From NCBI GenBank assembly GCA_029547025.1, contig JAKPQA010000170.1:1-63281 (forward strand): a stretch of 63,281 nt of DNA, given 5' to 3'. Positions 8,999 to 18,848 of this stretch are shown here, in pieces. The position numbers were made by a program, and so were the translations under genes. This DNA comes from Armatimonadota bacterium. Its GTDB lineage: Bacteria > Armatimonadota > Zipacnadia > UBA1398 > JAKPQA01. The notes beneath the pieces are model-generated. The model was not told where the DNA came from and made no database searches. It worked only from the letters and a program-made list of their open reading frames with translations. Each line of letters opens with the position of its first letter. Position 1 is the stretch's first letter.

Positions 8999-11184
8999 GC
9001 CCCGGCGACCAGCGCGATACTCAGCGGCGGCAGGGCGATGTCGAGTGCTCCGTCGTCCGTGCGCCTCTCGCGTTCGAGTGTGTCGGACGCACAGACCACC
9101 TCGGTCACGGCGCCGGACAGGCGTTGGTCGGCGATGTGCACCGCCCGCGCGGCCGTGGTCCAGTTGGCCAGGACTACTCCGAATCGCCCATCGGGCGCCC
9201 TCCAGGCCGCGTGGGTGACCGCTGGCACGGCGTGGCGCCGCCCTTCCCACTCCCATTCCTCGATGCGGACGCCCTCCACACGGGCCGGGCGCTGCATGCG
9301 GCCGTAGACGAGAAAGGGGCGGCCCGCGCCGCGACGCATGGCCGTGACCACACGGATCATCTCCAGCGCATCGTCGTTGCTGCCCACCTTCGGTTCCCAC
9401 AGCGCCCAGTTCGGCGTGTCCCGGTTCAGGAGCGTGCCGTCTCCCGTCATGACGGCGCCGGGTATCTCGCCCAGCACACCGTTCCACGCCGTGCGGATGG
9501 GTAGATGGTACGGCTCCGCTCCCCACCCCATCATGCCGTGCATGATAATGCACTCATGAAATAAGTAATGGTACAGAGGAATGAAGTCGGGACACCCGGT
9601 TCCTGGCGGACTCACCCGCACGTCGGCCTGCTGGAACAGCGGCAGGCAGAACTCGGCGCACGGCTGCTCCACAGACTGAATGACCCCAGCCGCTCCGGCC
9701 TCCCTCGCGATGTGGCCGAAGCCCTCGATCAGCGACGCCATGGCTTCCGACATCCACTTGCCCGGCATGGGCCAGTGCTGATGGTCATCGGCGAAGCACG
9801 GGAACGTCGCGGCGTTGACGTTCTGGTCGAAGTACTGGATCGACTCCAGCCCCCAACCGATCAGTCGGCGCACGAAGTCCATCGCGATCTGCCGGGTCGG
9901 CTCTGCTCCCATACAGCACGCGTAGCTCGGCCGCCACCCGGCATCCCATCCCTCGGACCAGAGACGGCCATCGCTGGTACGGCATACGCCCAGTTCGCCC
10001 TCGTTCTGGCGGAAGTACTCGTCGCCCTCGTAGCCACAGCACAGGTGCCGTGTCACCCACCGCGTGCCATTGCAGAAGGATCCCACATGCCACCCACGCG
10101 CCCGGGCCTCGCGAGCGAACTCGGACACGTGCTCCTCACCGCCGACCGGGGGGAAGCAGTCCGGGTACACCCAGGGCCCCCCGCGCTCCCACGACATGAT
10201 CACGGGCACCAGGGGAGCCGCCACGCGGTCCGAAATGGCCTGCAGGCGCGGCAAAGTCTTGCGGAGGGGGATGAACCCTTCGATGGGGGGTGCGGGGCCG
10301 TCGTCGAGGTAGCCTTGCAGCCGCAATGTCACATGCACCGGCGAGTCCAGCAGCCACGGGGGTACGTCCGTCCGCTCGGCCAGCGAGCGGAACCAGGGCT
10401 GCTTCGAGCTCCACTCGCGGTAGAGGTCCGCCGCCTCGTACCAGTCGCCCTCGAAGCTCCGCAGCACCGTCTCGTAGGGCAGCGTGCGCTCTCCTGCTTC
10501 GGCCCAATCGCCCATGTGGGCCACACCGAGCCGGACTCCGTCGGCACGACGAGACGCACGCAGGCGCTTGATGTGACCTTCCCGGTCCTCGCACGCGAGG
10601 TACACGCCGGCCCGCCCGCCGCAGGTCGCCAGGAACTGGGCGAACACGCTCCCCGGGTAGTGCGCCGTGTCGCCGTTCTCGGGCGTGAGCTGCCACAGAC
10701 CGGGCGAGTCCTCCGGCAGACTCTCGAGCCCCGCTCCCTCGATCAGGCGGCCGAAGGCAAACGGCTCCACGACCGAAGACACCTCAGACCACGGCACCAC
10801 GATCACGGGCATCTGCAAGTCGACGACCCGCACGCCGTGACCCGCCCGCACCGACGCCGACCAGCGAGTAACCGGCCAGGCCTCAGACGCCCGGATGGTG
10901 AGGCACACCTCCAGGTCGAGAGGCCCCACGCCCTGGTACACCAGGCGCACTAGCGACTCGGAGCCGGCCCGATCCACGGAGGCCACGACACTCCGGGCCT
11001 TCGTCGAGTCCGTCCAGCGGTACACCCCGTCGCCGTCCAGGTGGTGCAGCATGAACGCACAGCGACCACACTCAGACTGCAGCTCCGTGCCTGGCGCCCC
11101 CAGGGGCCGGAACTTCGTAATGGCCCCGGTGGCCTCATCGACTGTGAGTGCGTCTCTGGAAGTGCGCAGGTGGATCTCGCCCAT
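8995..11184 (-). CDS. Large glycoside-hydrolase-like protein (DUF6259-like)
   Basis: ATG 11184, 9-10 nt after GAGGTG, gives 729 residues. The open frame continues 177 nt upstream, but that stretch is Arg-rich and has no ribosome site. The N-terminal about 230 residues are beta-rich ([20 protein letters not shown]). A barrel follows with [34 protein letters not shown] and a C-terminal beta domain. No signal peptide is seen, unlike its neighbours, so a cytoplasmic or unusual export route is possible. The layout matches DUF6259-type proteins found in glycan-degrading bacteria. The family name is from recollection of those motifs, and the enzymatic activity is unassigned. Confidence 0.72.
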   Translation of the reverse strand: MGEIHLRTSRDALTVDEATGAITKFRPLGAPGTELQSECGRCAFMLHHLDGDGVYRWTDSTKARSVVASVDRAGSESLVRLVYQGVGPLDLEVCLTIRASEAWPVTRWSASVRAGHGVRVVDLQMPVIVVPWSEVSSVVEPFAFGRLIEGAGLESLPEDSPGLWQLTPENGDTAHYPGSVFAQFLATCGGRAGVYLACEDREGHIKRLRASRRADGVRLGVAHMGDWAEAGERTLPYETVLRSFEGDWYEAADLYREWSSKQPWFRSLAERTDVPPWLLDSPVHVTLRLQGYLDDGPAPPIEGFIPLRKTLPRLQAISDRVAAPLVPVIMSWERGGPWVYPDCFPPVGGEEHVSEFAREARARGWHVGSFCNGTRWVTRHLCCGYEGDEYFRQNEGELGVCRTSDGRLWSEGWDAGWRPSYACCMGAEPTRQIAMDFVRRLIGWGLESIQYFDQNVNAATFPCFADDHQHWPMPGKWMSEAMASLIEGFGHIAREAGAAGVIQSVEQPCAEFCLPLFQQADVRVSPPGTGCPDFIPLYHYLFHECIIMHGMMGWGAEPYHLPIRTAWNGVLGEIPGAVMTGDGTLLNRDTPNWALWEPKVGSNDDALEMIRVVTAMRRGAGRPFLVYGRMQRPARVEGVRIEEWEWEGRRHAVPAVTHAAWRAPDGRFGVVLANWTTAARAVHIADQRLSGAVTEVVCASDTLERERRTDDGALDIALPPLSIALVAGA

Positions 11185-11378
11185 GCGAACACACCTCGAC
11201 GTAGTGGTCTGCCGGCCGGTTCCCGCTCGACGAACCGGGATCCTCCCACGGGGAACCTCGGCCGGTCCCTCCACGCTGGATCTTGCATACGGATGCAGCA
11301 CAGGTGTACGGCACTGACCGGCCGAAAGCACGGGCCGAACTGCCCCGCCGCCGGTCGACATTGTTGAGGTGTTCGCCG

Positions 11379-14327
11379 TTGGCCCTAGTAGATCTACTGG
11401 CCCGCGATGATGTGCCCGAGCACGTGAAGCAGGCCATTCGCGAGGAGCTCGACGCCGCCCGCGAGAGCGAGGAGCGCTATCGGCTCCTCGCCGCCAACGC
11501 CACCGACATGATCATCCGCCTGGCGCCGGACGGCACCATCATCGACGTTTCGCCGTCCAGCCGCCATCTATCGGGCTACGACCCCGCCGAGCTCATCGGC
11601 CGGTGCGGCCGCGACTTCGTGTACCCCAACGACTTGGGGACACTCCTCCGCGCTCAAGAGGCCCTCCTCGACCGTCCGGAGGCACAGACGATCGAGTGGC
11701 GTTTGATCCACAAGAACGGGGCCCCGGTGTGGATCGAGACGACCACCCAAGCCGTGCGTGGCCCCGAGGGTACCATCACCGAGTTCGTGGCGGTCGGCCG
11801 CGACATTAGCGACCGCAAGAGAGCTGAGGACGAGCTCGCCAAGCGCCTGGACCTCGAGTCGCGCGTCTCGCACATGTTGGGCTCTCTCATACAACTGCCC
11901 CCCGGTGAGCTCGACAACGGCATCCGCGAGGCCCTGGAAATGCTCTCCACGTCGGTGGGGGCCCAGCGGGCGGGCGTGTTCGTCATCGACCGCGCCGCCG
12001 GGACCGCCGCGCGGACGCACGGATGGTCGGCTCATCCCGAAGATGCCTGGGATCGAGGCACACTGGCCATCGATACCGAGTTGTTCGCCCACTCGATCCG
12101 CCTGATGGAGCGGGGTGAGATCCTGCGCGTGTCCCGCCCCACCGACCTTCCCCGCTCCGCCGTGGGGGAGCAAGCCCTGTGGGATGCGGACGGGTTCCGG
12201 GCGGGCCTGTTCTTCCCGTTGGGCAGTGGGGAGACCCTCTACGGCGCTCTGGGCTTCTACGGGCCGACCGGGCGAGAGTTCGCATGGCCCGACCACTTCA
12301 TCTCCCTTGTCACCGTCGTGGCCGATGCCCTCCTCGCACTGCTCCGCCGGCGAGAAGCCGAGGAGGCCCTCATCGAGCGCGAGGCGCGGTTGCAGAGCGT
12401 CTTCCGCTCCGCCCCGGTAGGCATCGGGCTCACTCGCGACCGCGTCATACTCGAGGCCAATGACCGGCTGTGCGAGATGACCGGCTACGCCCGAGAGGAA
12501 CTGCTCGGCCAGAGCGCCCGAATGCTCTACGGCAGTGACGAGGCCTATGAGGTGGTCGGCCGAGAGAAATACCGCCAGATCCGCGAGCAGGGTACCGGAA
12601 CCGTCGAGACGTGCTGGCGGCGTAAGGACGGCACGTTCATCGATGTTCTGCTCAGCTCCACACCACTCCATGGCTCGGAGGGATCTGGAGAGATCACCTT
12701 TACGGCACTCGACATCACGGCCCGCAAGAGCGCTGAGGCCGAGCTCCGCAGAACTCAGGGGCTGCTTCAGGCGGCGATCGATCAGTCCTCGTCCGGGATC
12801 GTCATCGCCGATGCGCCGGACGTGCGCGTTCGCATGGTCAACGCCGCAGCCGCCAACTTGCGCGGTAGAGAGCCCGAACCCGTCTCGGGCGACCCGGGCG
12901 AGCGGGCGACATGGCAGTGGCATGCCAGACGCCCCGATGGCACGGCCATTGCCTTCGGGGACCTCCCCCTGGCCCGCGCCATCCAGCGTGGTGAGGTGGT
13001 GCGAAACCAGCTCCTGATCGTCCAGGGCTCGGATGGTGGCGAGCGATGGATCTCGGCCAACGCGGCACCGGTCCGCGACGCCGACGGCACCGTCCGTGCC
13101 GGCATCGTCGTCCTCAACGACATCACCGATCTGCGCCGCGCCGAGGAGGAGAGGCGTCAGCTCGAGGCCCAAGTCCAGCACACCCAGAAGCTCGAAAGCC
13201 TCGGAGTCCTGGCCGGAGGCATCGCCCACGACTTCAACAACATGCTCGTCGGCGTGCTCGGAAACGCCGCCATGGCGCTGGCCCAGTTGGGTCCCGAGTC
13301 ACCGGCCCGGAACTGCTTGGAGCAGATCGAGACGGCCGCTCTGCGGGCCGCGGATCTGGCCAAGCAGATGCTGGCCTACTCCGGGAGAGGGCGTTTCGTC
13401 GTCGAGACCCTCGACCTCGCTCGACTGGTCGAGGAGATGAGCCACCTGCTGGAGTCATCCATCTCCAAGAAGGCCGTGCTCCGGCGCGAACTGGAGCCCG
13501 GCGTTGCCATCGTCGAGGGCGACGCGACCCAGCTCCGGCAGATCGTGATGAACCTCATCACGAATGCATCCGAGGCCCTCGACGACGATCCCGGCGTCAT
13601 CACCATCGCCGCCTCCGTGATCGAGGCGGATCGCGAGTACCTCCTGACCACCTACATCGACGACGATCTGCAGCCTGGGCGATACGTGGCCCTCGAGGTG
13701 TCAGACACCGGTCACGGCATGGATGAAGACACCAAGTCTCGCATGTTCGACCCGTTTTTCAGCACCAAGCGCACCGGCCGGGGCCTCGGCATGGCTGCTG
13801 TTCTCGGCATCGTTCGTGGCCACGGGGGCGCCATCAAAGTCTACAGCGAACGCGGCCGGGGAACGTGTGTCAAGGTCCTCCTGCCTTGCGTTGAGCCAAG
13901 CGTCCCATCGGCCATGAACGGCACGTCTGACACCTCAGCTCCCGGCTCAGAGGTGCTCTCGGGGACCATTCTGGTCGCCGATGATGAGGAGGCCGTCCGG
14001 CAGGTGACCCGCCTCGCCCTCGAGATGGCCGGCTTCACCGTCATCACAGCCGCCGACGGCGAGGAGGCCGTCGAGTGCTTTGCCGCCCACGCCTCCGAAG
14101 TGCGGGCCATCCTGCTGGACCTGAGCATGCCGAAGATGAGCGGTGATGAGGCGTTTGCTGCGATCAAGCGGATCCGTCCCGACGTCCCGGTCATCCTCTC
14201 CAGTGGCTTCAACGAGCAGGATACCACCAACCGCCTCGCGGGCCGGGGCCTCGCCGGGTTCATCCAGAAACCCTATCGGCCCACCGAACTCATCGAGAAG
14301 CTCCGCCAACTGCTCCGAGGCGCCTGA
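11379..14327 (+). CDS. Hybrid sensor histidine kinase: PAS-GAF-PAS-PAS-HisKA-HATPase-REC
   Basis: TTG 11379 lies 7 nt after GAGGTG and is the best start; upstream in-frame TTGs lack a ribosome site. The product (982 residues) has no membrane segment, so sensing is probably cytoplasmic. Domain order: PAS (33-150, RYRLLAANATDMIIRL), GAF (155-315), PAS (325-450, NDRLCEMTGYAREELLG), PAS (455-580), HisKA with H617 in GIAHDFNNML, HATPase_c (NLITNASEAL, SDTGHGM, GRGLGMAAVLGIV), and a C-terminal receiver with D914 in LLDLSMPKMSG and K in FIQKPYRP. It should autophosphorylate and pass phosphate to its own receiver, then to an Hpt protein. The response regulator-Hpt at 2678-3436 is a candidate partner, by inference only. 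Confidence 0.9.
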   Translation: MALVDLLARDDVPEHVKQAIREELDAARESEERYRLLAANATDMIIRLAPDGTIIDVSPSSRHLSGYDPAELIGRCGRDFVYPNDLGTLLRAQEALLDRPEAQTIEWRLIHKNGAPVWIETTTQAVRGPEGTITEFVAVGRDISDRKRAEDELAKRLDLESRVSHMLGSLIQLPPGELDNGIREALEMLSTSVGAQRAGVFVIDRAAGTAARTHGWSAHPEDAWDRGTLAIDTELFAHSIRLMERGEILRVSRPTDLPRSAVGEQALWDADGFRAGLFFPLGSGETLYGALGFYGPTGREFAWPDHFISLVTVVADALLALLRRREAEEALIEREARLQSVFRSAPVGIGLTRDRVILEANDRLCEMTGYAREELLGQSARMLYGSDEAYEVVGREKYRQIREQGTGTVETCWRRKDGTFIDVLLSSTPLHGSEGSGEITFTALDITARKSAEAELRRTQGLLQAAIDQSSSGIVIADAPDVRVRMVNAAAANLRGREPEPVSGDPGERATWQWHARRPDGTAIAFGDLPLARAIQRGEVVRNQLLIVQGSDGGERWISANAAPVRDADGTVRAGIVVLNDITDLRRAEEERRQLEAQVQHTQKLESLGVLAGGIAHDFNNMLVGVLGNAAMALAQLGPESPARNCLEQIETAALRAADLAKQMLAYSGRGRFVVETLDLARLVEEMSHLLESSISKKAVLRRELEPGVAIVEGDATQLRQIVMNLITNASEALDDDPGVITIAASVIEADREYLLTTYIDDDLQPGRYVALEVSDTGHGMDEDTKSRMFDPFFSTKRTGRGLGMAAVLGIVRGHGGAIKVYSERGRGTCVKVLLPCVEPSVPSAMNGTSDTSAPGSEVLSGTILVADDEEAVRQVTRLALEMAGFTVITAADGEEAVECFAAHASEVRAILLDLSMPKMSGDEAFAAIKRIRPDVPVILSSGFNEQDTTNRLAGRGLAGFIQKPYRPTELIEKLRQLLRGA

Positions 14328-14359
14328 GCGCGGTCCGCGCACCGGCTCGATCACTGGCC

Positions 14360-16102
14360 CTAAGGCTCAGCGAGCACGGCCTCCGTCTCCCCCGGCGGGA
14401 TCACCGGGATCGTCACGTGCGAGGGGTACTGACCCGTGTGGCAGACCGTCTGCTCGGCCACGCGTGGCTCGGTGTCCGTCCCCGGCGGGTTCCCCGTGTT
14501 GAGGTTGCGGTCCCACAAAGGAAAGTTGCTACTCGTAACCTGAAGCCGAATGTGGTGGCCCTTACGGAACACGTTGCTCGTGGGCTGGAGCTCAATGGTG
14601 TACTCGAGCACCCGGTTGGGCTCCACCAGCTCGGGATGGGCCCAGTCGCGCTTGCGGTACCGGGCACGGATAACACCCTCGGTAATGTGGATGGACCTCC
14701 CATCGGGGTACACGTCAGCCAGCCGAGCCACGAAGTCCGTGTCGCGCGCCGATGTGGAAGCGAAGAGGGTCACCGTCACCGGGCCCGTGACCTCCGTATC
14801 CTCGTCCAGCTCGTCAGTTGTATAGACCAGTACATCGTCGCGCCGCTCGTTCGTCCTCTGGTCGTACGGTCCCGGGAGCGCCAGCTCGTACAGGCCCGGG
14901 TTGTACGGTCCCACCGAATGGTTTCCCCCCAGGGTCGGCACCGGGCGGTCCGGGTCATAACGGTAGCAGTCGGGCGGTTCCGTCCCTGGCGCTACAGGGG
15001 AGAGCTTCCCGTCGGCCAGCGATGAGCCAGCTCGGCCGGACGAGTGCAGGTAGAGCCTCGTGTACTTGGTGCGCGCCAGCGGCCACTCATACTCGTTCCG
15101 CCACCGATTGGTCCCCATGACGAAGATCCGGATGGGCGCGTGCTGGAAGTCGGTGGGACTCCCGCCCCCGAGCAGACACTCGAGCCACCGCTGCGTGCTG
15201 TCGTTCTCGAGAAGGGCGGCGTCACCGAAGTCGATCTGGCCCAGCTGTGTCTGTGCGTTGATGCCGTGCGTCCAGGGCCCGACGATGACGCGGTGGCTCG
15301 CCGCAGCCTCCGGGCTCGGAGCGGACTCGACGAGCGCCTGGTAGTTGCGGAATGTCTCACCAGGATAGTAGTCATACCACCCGCCCGTCAGCAGCACGGG
15401 TGCCGTGACCCGCCCCATGGTCTCTCGGACGCTCAGAGCCTCCCAGAACCCGTCGCGCCGGTCGTGCATCACATAGTCGCGGTAGGCCCGCACGGGGCCG
15501 CAGCCAGCCCGCTCGTCCATCGTCAGCAGCGGCAGGCTCCGCAGAAGCCTCCCGACGTCGAAGGCCGGCAGCAGCCCGGCGCTGCTGGTCCGCGAGGCCA
15601 CCTCGAAACACAGCCAACTGAACGTCAGTGCCAGGCTGAACGCCCCGCCGCAGTAGTAGGCGTTCCGCCACAGGTCGCCCGCCATGAAGCGCGGGTTCAG
15701 GGCCGCCAGACAGGGGCTTCCCGTGGGCGCAACGTAGAACTGAGTCGCCGCGAGGTAGGAGTCGCCGAACATGCCGATGCGCCCGTTGCACCACGGCTGG
15801 GCCGCCATCCACTCGAGCGTGTCATAACCGTCGTTGGCCTCGTGGGCGAAGGGGTACCACTCGCCCTCGGAGCCGTACCGCCCGCGGCAGTCCTGGATGA
15901 CAAACGCGATGCCGCGATCGGTGAACTCGGGCCCATAGGTGCCCGTGCGGTTGTAGGCCGTGCGGATGAGTACCGCTGGGAATGGCCCGTCGCCGGCCGG
16001 CAGCGCGACCGTGGCCTCGAGCCGGACGCCGTCGCGCATCGGAATCGCCACGTTCTGCATCAGCTTCCCGTGGCGTGTCGTGCCGAAGGGTCTCTGTGGC
16101 AT
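14360..16102 (-). CDS. CocE/NonD family alpha/beta hydrolase (X-Pro dipeptidyl-peptidase S15-like)
   Basis: The frame is open up to 17620, but family similarity begins at VAIPMRDGVRLEAT, so ATG 16102 (580 residues) is used; ATG 16060 is possible. The alpha/beta-hydrolase domain shows the nucleophile motif GMFGDSYLAATQF (S115) and the acid/base His in GPWTHG near residue 300. The C-terminal domain (ETEVTGPVTVTLFASTSARD) is the jelly-roll typical of cocaine esterase and glutaryl-7-ACA acylase relatives. Members hydrolyse esters, amides or X-Pro dipeptides, and the substrate cannot be read from sequence. No signal peptide is seen. It faces the barrel gene at 16268 across a short region containing a GC hairpin. 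Confidence 0.87.
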   Translation of the reverse strand: MPQRPFGTTRHGKLMQNVAIPMRDGVRLEATVALPAGDGPFPAVLIRTAYNRTGTYGPEFTDRGIAFVIQDCRGRYGSEGEWYPFAHEANDGYDTLEWMAAQPWCNGRIGMFGDSYLAATQFYVAPTGSPCLAALNPRFMAGDLWRNAYYCGGAFSLALTFSWLCFEVASRTSSAGLLPAFDVGRLLRSLPLLTMDERAGCGPVRAYRDYVMHDRRDGFWEALSVRETMGRVTAPVLLTGGWYDYYPGETFRNYQALVESAPSPEAAASHRVIVGPWTHGINAQTQLGQIDFGDAALLENDSTQRWLECLLGGGSPTDFQHAPIRIFVMGTNRWRNEYEWPLARTKYTRLYLHSSGRAGSSLADGKLSPVAPGTEPPDCYRYDPDRPVPTLGGNHSVGPYNPGLYELALPGPYDQRTNERRDDVLVYTTDELDEDTEVTGPVTVTLFASTSARDTDFVARLADVYPDGRSIHITEGVIRARYRKRDWAHPELVEPNRVLEYTIELQPTSNVFRKGHHIRLQVTSSNFPLWDRNLNTGNPPGTDTEPRVAEQTVCHTGQYPSHVTIPVIPPGETEAVLAEP

Positions 16103-16143
16103 CCGGGGGTGCCCCCATCGGGATGATGCACGGCGGGTTCCCC

Positions 16144-16171
16144 GTTCGGGGGCTGCGCCCCTGCGCCGAAC
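16144..16171. other. Nested GC-rich hairpin between divergent genes
   Basis: GTTCGG at 16144-16149 pairs with CCGAAC at 16166-16171, and the interior holds GGGGC-TGC-GCCCC, giving a long stem in the 165-nt gap between the divergent CocE-type hydrolase and the glycosidase-like gene. A second small stem, GGGGG/CCCCC, lies directly upstream of the hydrolase start codon. There is no T-run, so it is more likely a folded leader or a repeat than a terminator. Confidence 0.4.
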
Positions 16172-16267
16172 GCCCGCCTGCGTGTGGCGGGAGGCCCCCA
16201 GGCCAGTCGCGCCGAACCGCGCGGCCACACGAACTCCGCGGTTCCGGCGGTCCGGGAGGCATCCGAC

Positions 16268-17374
16268 ATGCTCGCTCTGCGAGTCGCAAACATGGTTCTG
16301 GCATTGGGCACAGGGTTCGCCTCGGCGCAGACCTGGCAGATGGACGAGTTCATGATCGGAGGCTGGGGCGGGCCTGTCGATGAAGTCACGGCCAAGGCAT
16401 TCGTCGATGCCGGCTTCAACGCGTGCATGGGCAAGGTCGAGCACCTCGAGCTGTGCCGAGCGCACGGGCTGAAGGCCATCCTGTTCGACGCCACCCCCGA
16501 GTTCGCCAGGGAGCACCAGGGCGACGAGGCCATCTGGGGCTACTACGTGCAGGACGAACCCAAGCCGGAGCAGTTCGTCGAGGCCGGACAGCGGCTCGCC
16601 GCGTTTCAGGAGGCCGACCCCACGCATCCGGGGTACATCAATCTGATGTCTTGGATGCCGATCGCCAATTACTTCGAAGCCGTGCCCGCACGCTTTCTGA
16701 GCTATGACTACTACCAGTGGTGGTGGGGGACCGCGAACCACTTCACCCAGCTCGCGGCCTACCGCCAGGGGGCGCTGGACGCCAAGGTCCCGCTCATCTG
16801 CTGGGTTGAAGCCAATGCCGACAAGCGCTATGAATGGGGTGAAGCCGGTGCCGGCTACCTCCCCGACAACAAGGCCAAGCTGCGGCAGAGCGTGTTCACG
16901 GCCCTCGCTTACGGGATGAAGGGCATTCAGTGGTTCACCACTGGGCTGGTGTTCAACCAGGATGGTTCCCTCACCGAGTCGGGCAAGGACGTCCAAGCCA
17001 TCAACGCCTCCCTCCGAATGCTGGGGCCCATCCTCATCCGGCTCCGGTCGGATGCGGTGTGGCAGACGGAGCCTTTGCCCCTCGCCGGCGAGCCGCTGCC
17101 CGCCGCGGGGCCAGTCGCCACGGAGTCCCCCGACCTCGTCATCGGCTCTCTGGTCGACGATGCCGACAGGTCCCGCTACCTGCTCGTCGTCAACCGCGCG
17201 GTCGACCGAGCCCAACTGGCCGACGTGACCCTTCGCGGCCTGTCGGCCGGCGCCGAACGGCTCGACCTTCACACGGGCAGATGGCGCGATCTGGGCCGCC
17301 CGGCCGAGGATGGCACGCTCCGTACCGAACTCCGGCTCGACGCAGGTGACGGCAAGCTGCTGCGGGTGCGCTGA
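16268..17374 (+). CDS. Secreted glycoside-hydrolase-like TIM barrel protein
   Basis: ATG 16268, 8 nt after GGGAGG, yields 368 residues beginning with a classical signal peptide (MLALRVANMVLALGTGFASA|Q). The barrel shows ITs beta-strand/loop landmarks AIWGYYVQDEPKPEQF (a carboxylate-bearing DEP motif common in uncharacterised secreted glycosidases), FLSYDYYQWWWG and GMKGIQWFTTG. A small C-terminal beta domain follows (YLLVVNRAVDRAQLADVTL). The enzymatic reaction is not known. The layout recalls beta-galactosidase-like proteins, with the Glu in DEP as a plausible catalytic residue by analogy only. It is a single-gene unit, and the downstream 276 nt hold a repeat copy and a promoter rather than a gene. 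Confidence 0.75.
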   Translation: MLALRVANMVLALGTGFASAQTWQMDEFMIGGWGGPVDEVTAKAFVDAGFNACMGKVEHLELCRAHGLKAILFDATPEFAREHQGDEAIWGYYVQDEPKPEQFVEAGQRLAAFQEADPTHPGYINLMSWMPIANYFEAVPARFLSYDYYQWWWGTANHFTQLAAYRQGALDAKVPLICWVEANADKRYEWGEAGAGYLPDNKAKLRQSVFTALAYGMKGIQWFTTGLVFNQDGSLTESGKDVQAINASLRMLGPILIRLRSDAVWQTEPLPLAGEPLPAAGPVATESPDLVIGSLVDDADRSRYLLVVNRAVDRAQLADVTLRGLSAGAERLDLHTGRWRDLGRPAEDGTLRTELRLDAGDGKLLRVR

Positions 17375-17484
17375 GTGCCCCGCCGAGCTGAGCGATCTCG
17401 GTGGCACGGGCGCCGGCCGCATGAACTCGGGTACGTATGGCCGCGGGCTGTGGGGACGAACGGCGCCCGAGCGGAGTAGCAGCC

Positions 17485-17525
17485 GTGTCGGTCTGAGTGC
17501 CGCGCCTGCGGCGCGAAGGATGTCG
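17485..17525 (+). repeat. Degenerate copy of the CCTGAG...GCGAAGGAT dispersed repeat
   Basis: The segment reads as a diverged version of the element at 40654-40695: GTCTGAGTGCCGCGCCTGCG followed by GCGCGAAGGATGTCG. About 60 nt further left both copies also share GGGTACGTATG, so the related tract may be about 120 nt long. It occupies the 17375-17650 gap, which has no convincing gene. Confidence 0.55.
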
Positions 17526-17613
17526 ACGCTGGGATCCTCAGGCTGACACCCCAGGCCCAGTATGGGCCCCGGCATACCGACTGACCGCTCTCCGGCCTCG
17601 AGCATCCAGCTCG

Positions 17614-17643
17614 TTGGCACGGTCGTTCACCCGGTGCTACAAT
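17614..17643 (+). promoter_or_regulatory. Sigma70-like promoter TTGGCA-N18-TACAAT
   Basis: The -35 TTGGCA (17614-17619) and -10 TACAAT (17638-17643) are each five of six matches to consensus, with an 18-nt spacer. The ATG of the PEP-CTERM ORF begins only 8 nt after the -10, so transcription would start at or within a base or two of the start codon, giving a leaderless mRNA. This is a sequence-only prediction. Confidence 0.5.
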
Positions 17644-17650
17644 CCAGAGC

Positions 17651-18019
17651 ATGCCGCTTAGGGAACTCCCGCCCACGACGCGGTCACTCATGTTGGGTGC
17701 CGACGAGGTGGGTCATGTGGTGGACCTGGAGTTGGGTCCGGGGGTGTATCTCGACGATGGGCGCAGCGAGGCTGACTTCGAAGCCGATCTGGAAGCCTAC
17801 TGGAGCGATCCCTATCATTTCGGGGTCCCGACCGGCTCGCCGTTGTCTGCCACGTTCTGCCTGGACCTGATGCTCGCGGGGTCGGGAGCCTGGGACATCC
17901 ACTACGACGGTGAGGTGTGGGCCCAGGAGAGCCGCACGCCGGAGCCGGGGGTTGCAGCGCTGCTCGCCTTCGCCGGGTGTGTGCGGCTCGTGGCGCGCCG
18001 AAGACGCCGGGCCGACTGA
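17651..18019 (+). CDS. Short PEP-CTERM protein lacking a signal peptide
   Basis: The 122-residue ORF ends in a textbook PEP-CTERM tail: TPEPGVAALLAFAGCVRLV followed by a six-residue basic run. In other bacteria such tails direct membrane sorting and cleavage by an exosortase (XrtA/EpsH family), which is not in this window. The body (GVYLDDGRSEADFEADLEAY; WDIHYDGEVW) matches nothing recognised. PEP-CTERM proteins normally also need an N-terminal signal peptide, and none is present here. It may therefore be a 5'-truncated remnant, or its true start may be elsewhere. A strong predicted promoter abuts the ATG. No Shine-Dalgarno is visible. Confidence 0.6.
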   Translation: MPLRELPPTTRSLMLGADEVGHVVDLELGPGVYLDDGRSEADFEADLEAYWSDPYHFGVPTGSPLSATFCLDLMLAGSGAWDIHYDGEVWAQESRTPEPGVAALLAFAGCVRLVARRRRRAD

Positions 18020-18109
18020 CTGTGGGCGGTGCCGAGGCCGAGGACTGTGCCCCGTGTGGGGTAGTTCGCGCACCCGGGCCCGTCCAGGGCCTCGGCGCCC
18101 TCGTCTGCC

Positions 18110-18763
18110 CTACGGCACCGCCTTCTCGATGAGAACGAGAACAGTCCATCCGCCTGTGAAGCGAGTCCCCGGCCCGAAGCCGTCGTCACCCGTGCCCGTG
18201 CCCCTACCGTCGCGCGAGTGCAGCGGCAAGGGGTAGTTCAGCCAGTGCTCGCTTGTGCCGGGCCACGGGGAGTCGAACCCAAGCACGTCGGCCATGTTCC
18301 AGCCCGAGGTCAGCTCGAGCTTCTTGCCGTCCGGGGTGAGGGGCTTGATGGAGGCAATGACCGACCACTCGTGCTTGCCGTCGCCGGTCACGCCCTTGAC
18401 CGCCACGGGGTTGGAGCCCGGCTTCATACACATGCTGTACACGGGCCCAACGGTGGCCACGAGCCCGGGATGGATCTTGGGTCCGTATGCCTCGGCCAGG
18501 GCCACGCGGTCGTAGAAACCGTCACCATCCTCGGGCGCGAAGGAGAACGCCCCCGAACGGACATCGGCGAACTCGCGCGGGTCTAGGCCCTCCGCTACAC
18601 TCACTGTGATGATCCGGAACGAGACCACGTAGGCCGCCGGAGCCTCGGGCTCCTGCGGCTGGTCCTGCGCCCCCGCGGGCAGGCAGACTGTGGCGGCCAT
18701 GGCCACGATGGCGACGGCAACAGCGGTTCGGCGGACGAGCTCTACGATGCTCGGAGACCACAT
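18110..18763 (-). CDS. Exported protein of unknown function
   Basis: ATG 18763 follows GAGGGGAG by 9 nt and begins a clear signal peptide (RRTAVAVAIVAMAATVCLPAGA|Q). The mature about 185 residues (PAAYVVSFRIITVSVAEGLD, VYSMCMKPGSNPVAVKG, GTRFTGGWTVLVLIEKAVP) look like a small beta-rich domain. The opening strand and the late GTRFTGGWTVLVLI faintly recall outer-membrane secretin or TonB-adjacent strands, but this is not enough to assign a family. The next gene upstream on the same strand (18849) is also a small exported protein 86 nt away, so the two may form an operon. Confidence 0.68.
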   Translation of the reverse strand: MWSPSIVELVRRTAVAVAIVAMAATVCLPAGAQDQPQEPEAPAAYVVSFRIITVSVAEGLDPREFADVRSGAFSFAPEDGDGFYDRVALAEAYGPKIHPGLVATVGPVYSMCMKPGSNPVAVKGVTGDGKHEWSVIASIKPLTPDGKKLELTSGWNMADVLGFDSPWPGTSEHWLNYPLPLHSRDGRGTGTGDDGFGPGTRFTGGWTVLVLIEKAVP

Positions 18764-18848
18764 GCTGGCACGCTCCCCTCTAGGATGCGCGGGCAGTGGC
18801 GGTCTCTGGCCTGCCGCTGCCCGCGCAAGGCAGCCTATCGCTGCTCGG

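Noticed and set aside
9568-10953. 461-codon plus-strand open frame opposite the DUF6259-like gene
   Set aside because: Shadow frame; no ribosome site or recognised motif.
11568-13229. 553-codon minus-strand open frame antisense to the histidine kinase
   Set aside because: GC-rich shadow frame: no ribosome site, no family motifs, and the opposite strand has a complete domain series.
16103-17620. N-terminal extension of the CocE hydrolase frame
   Set aside because: Overlaps the opposite-strand glycosidase-like gene; family similarity begins only at 16102.
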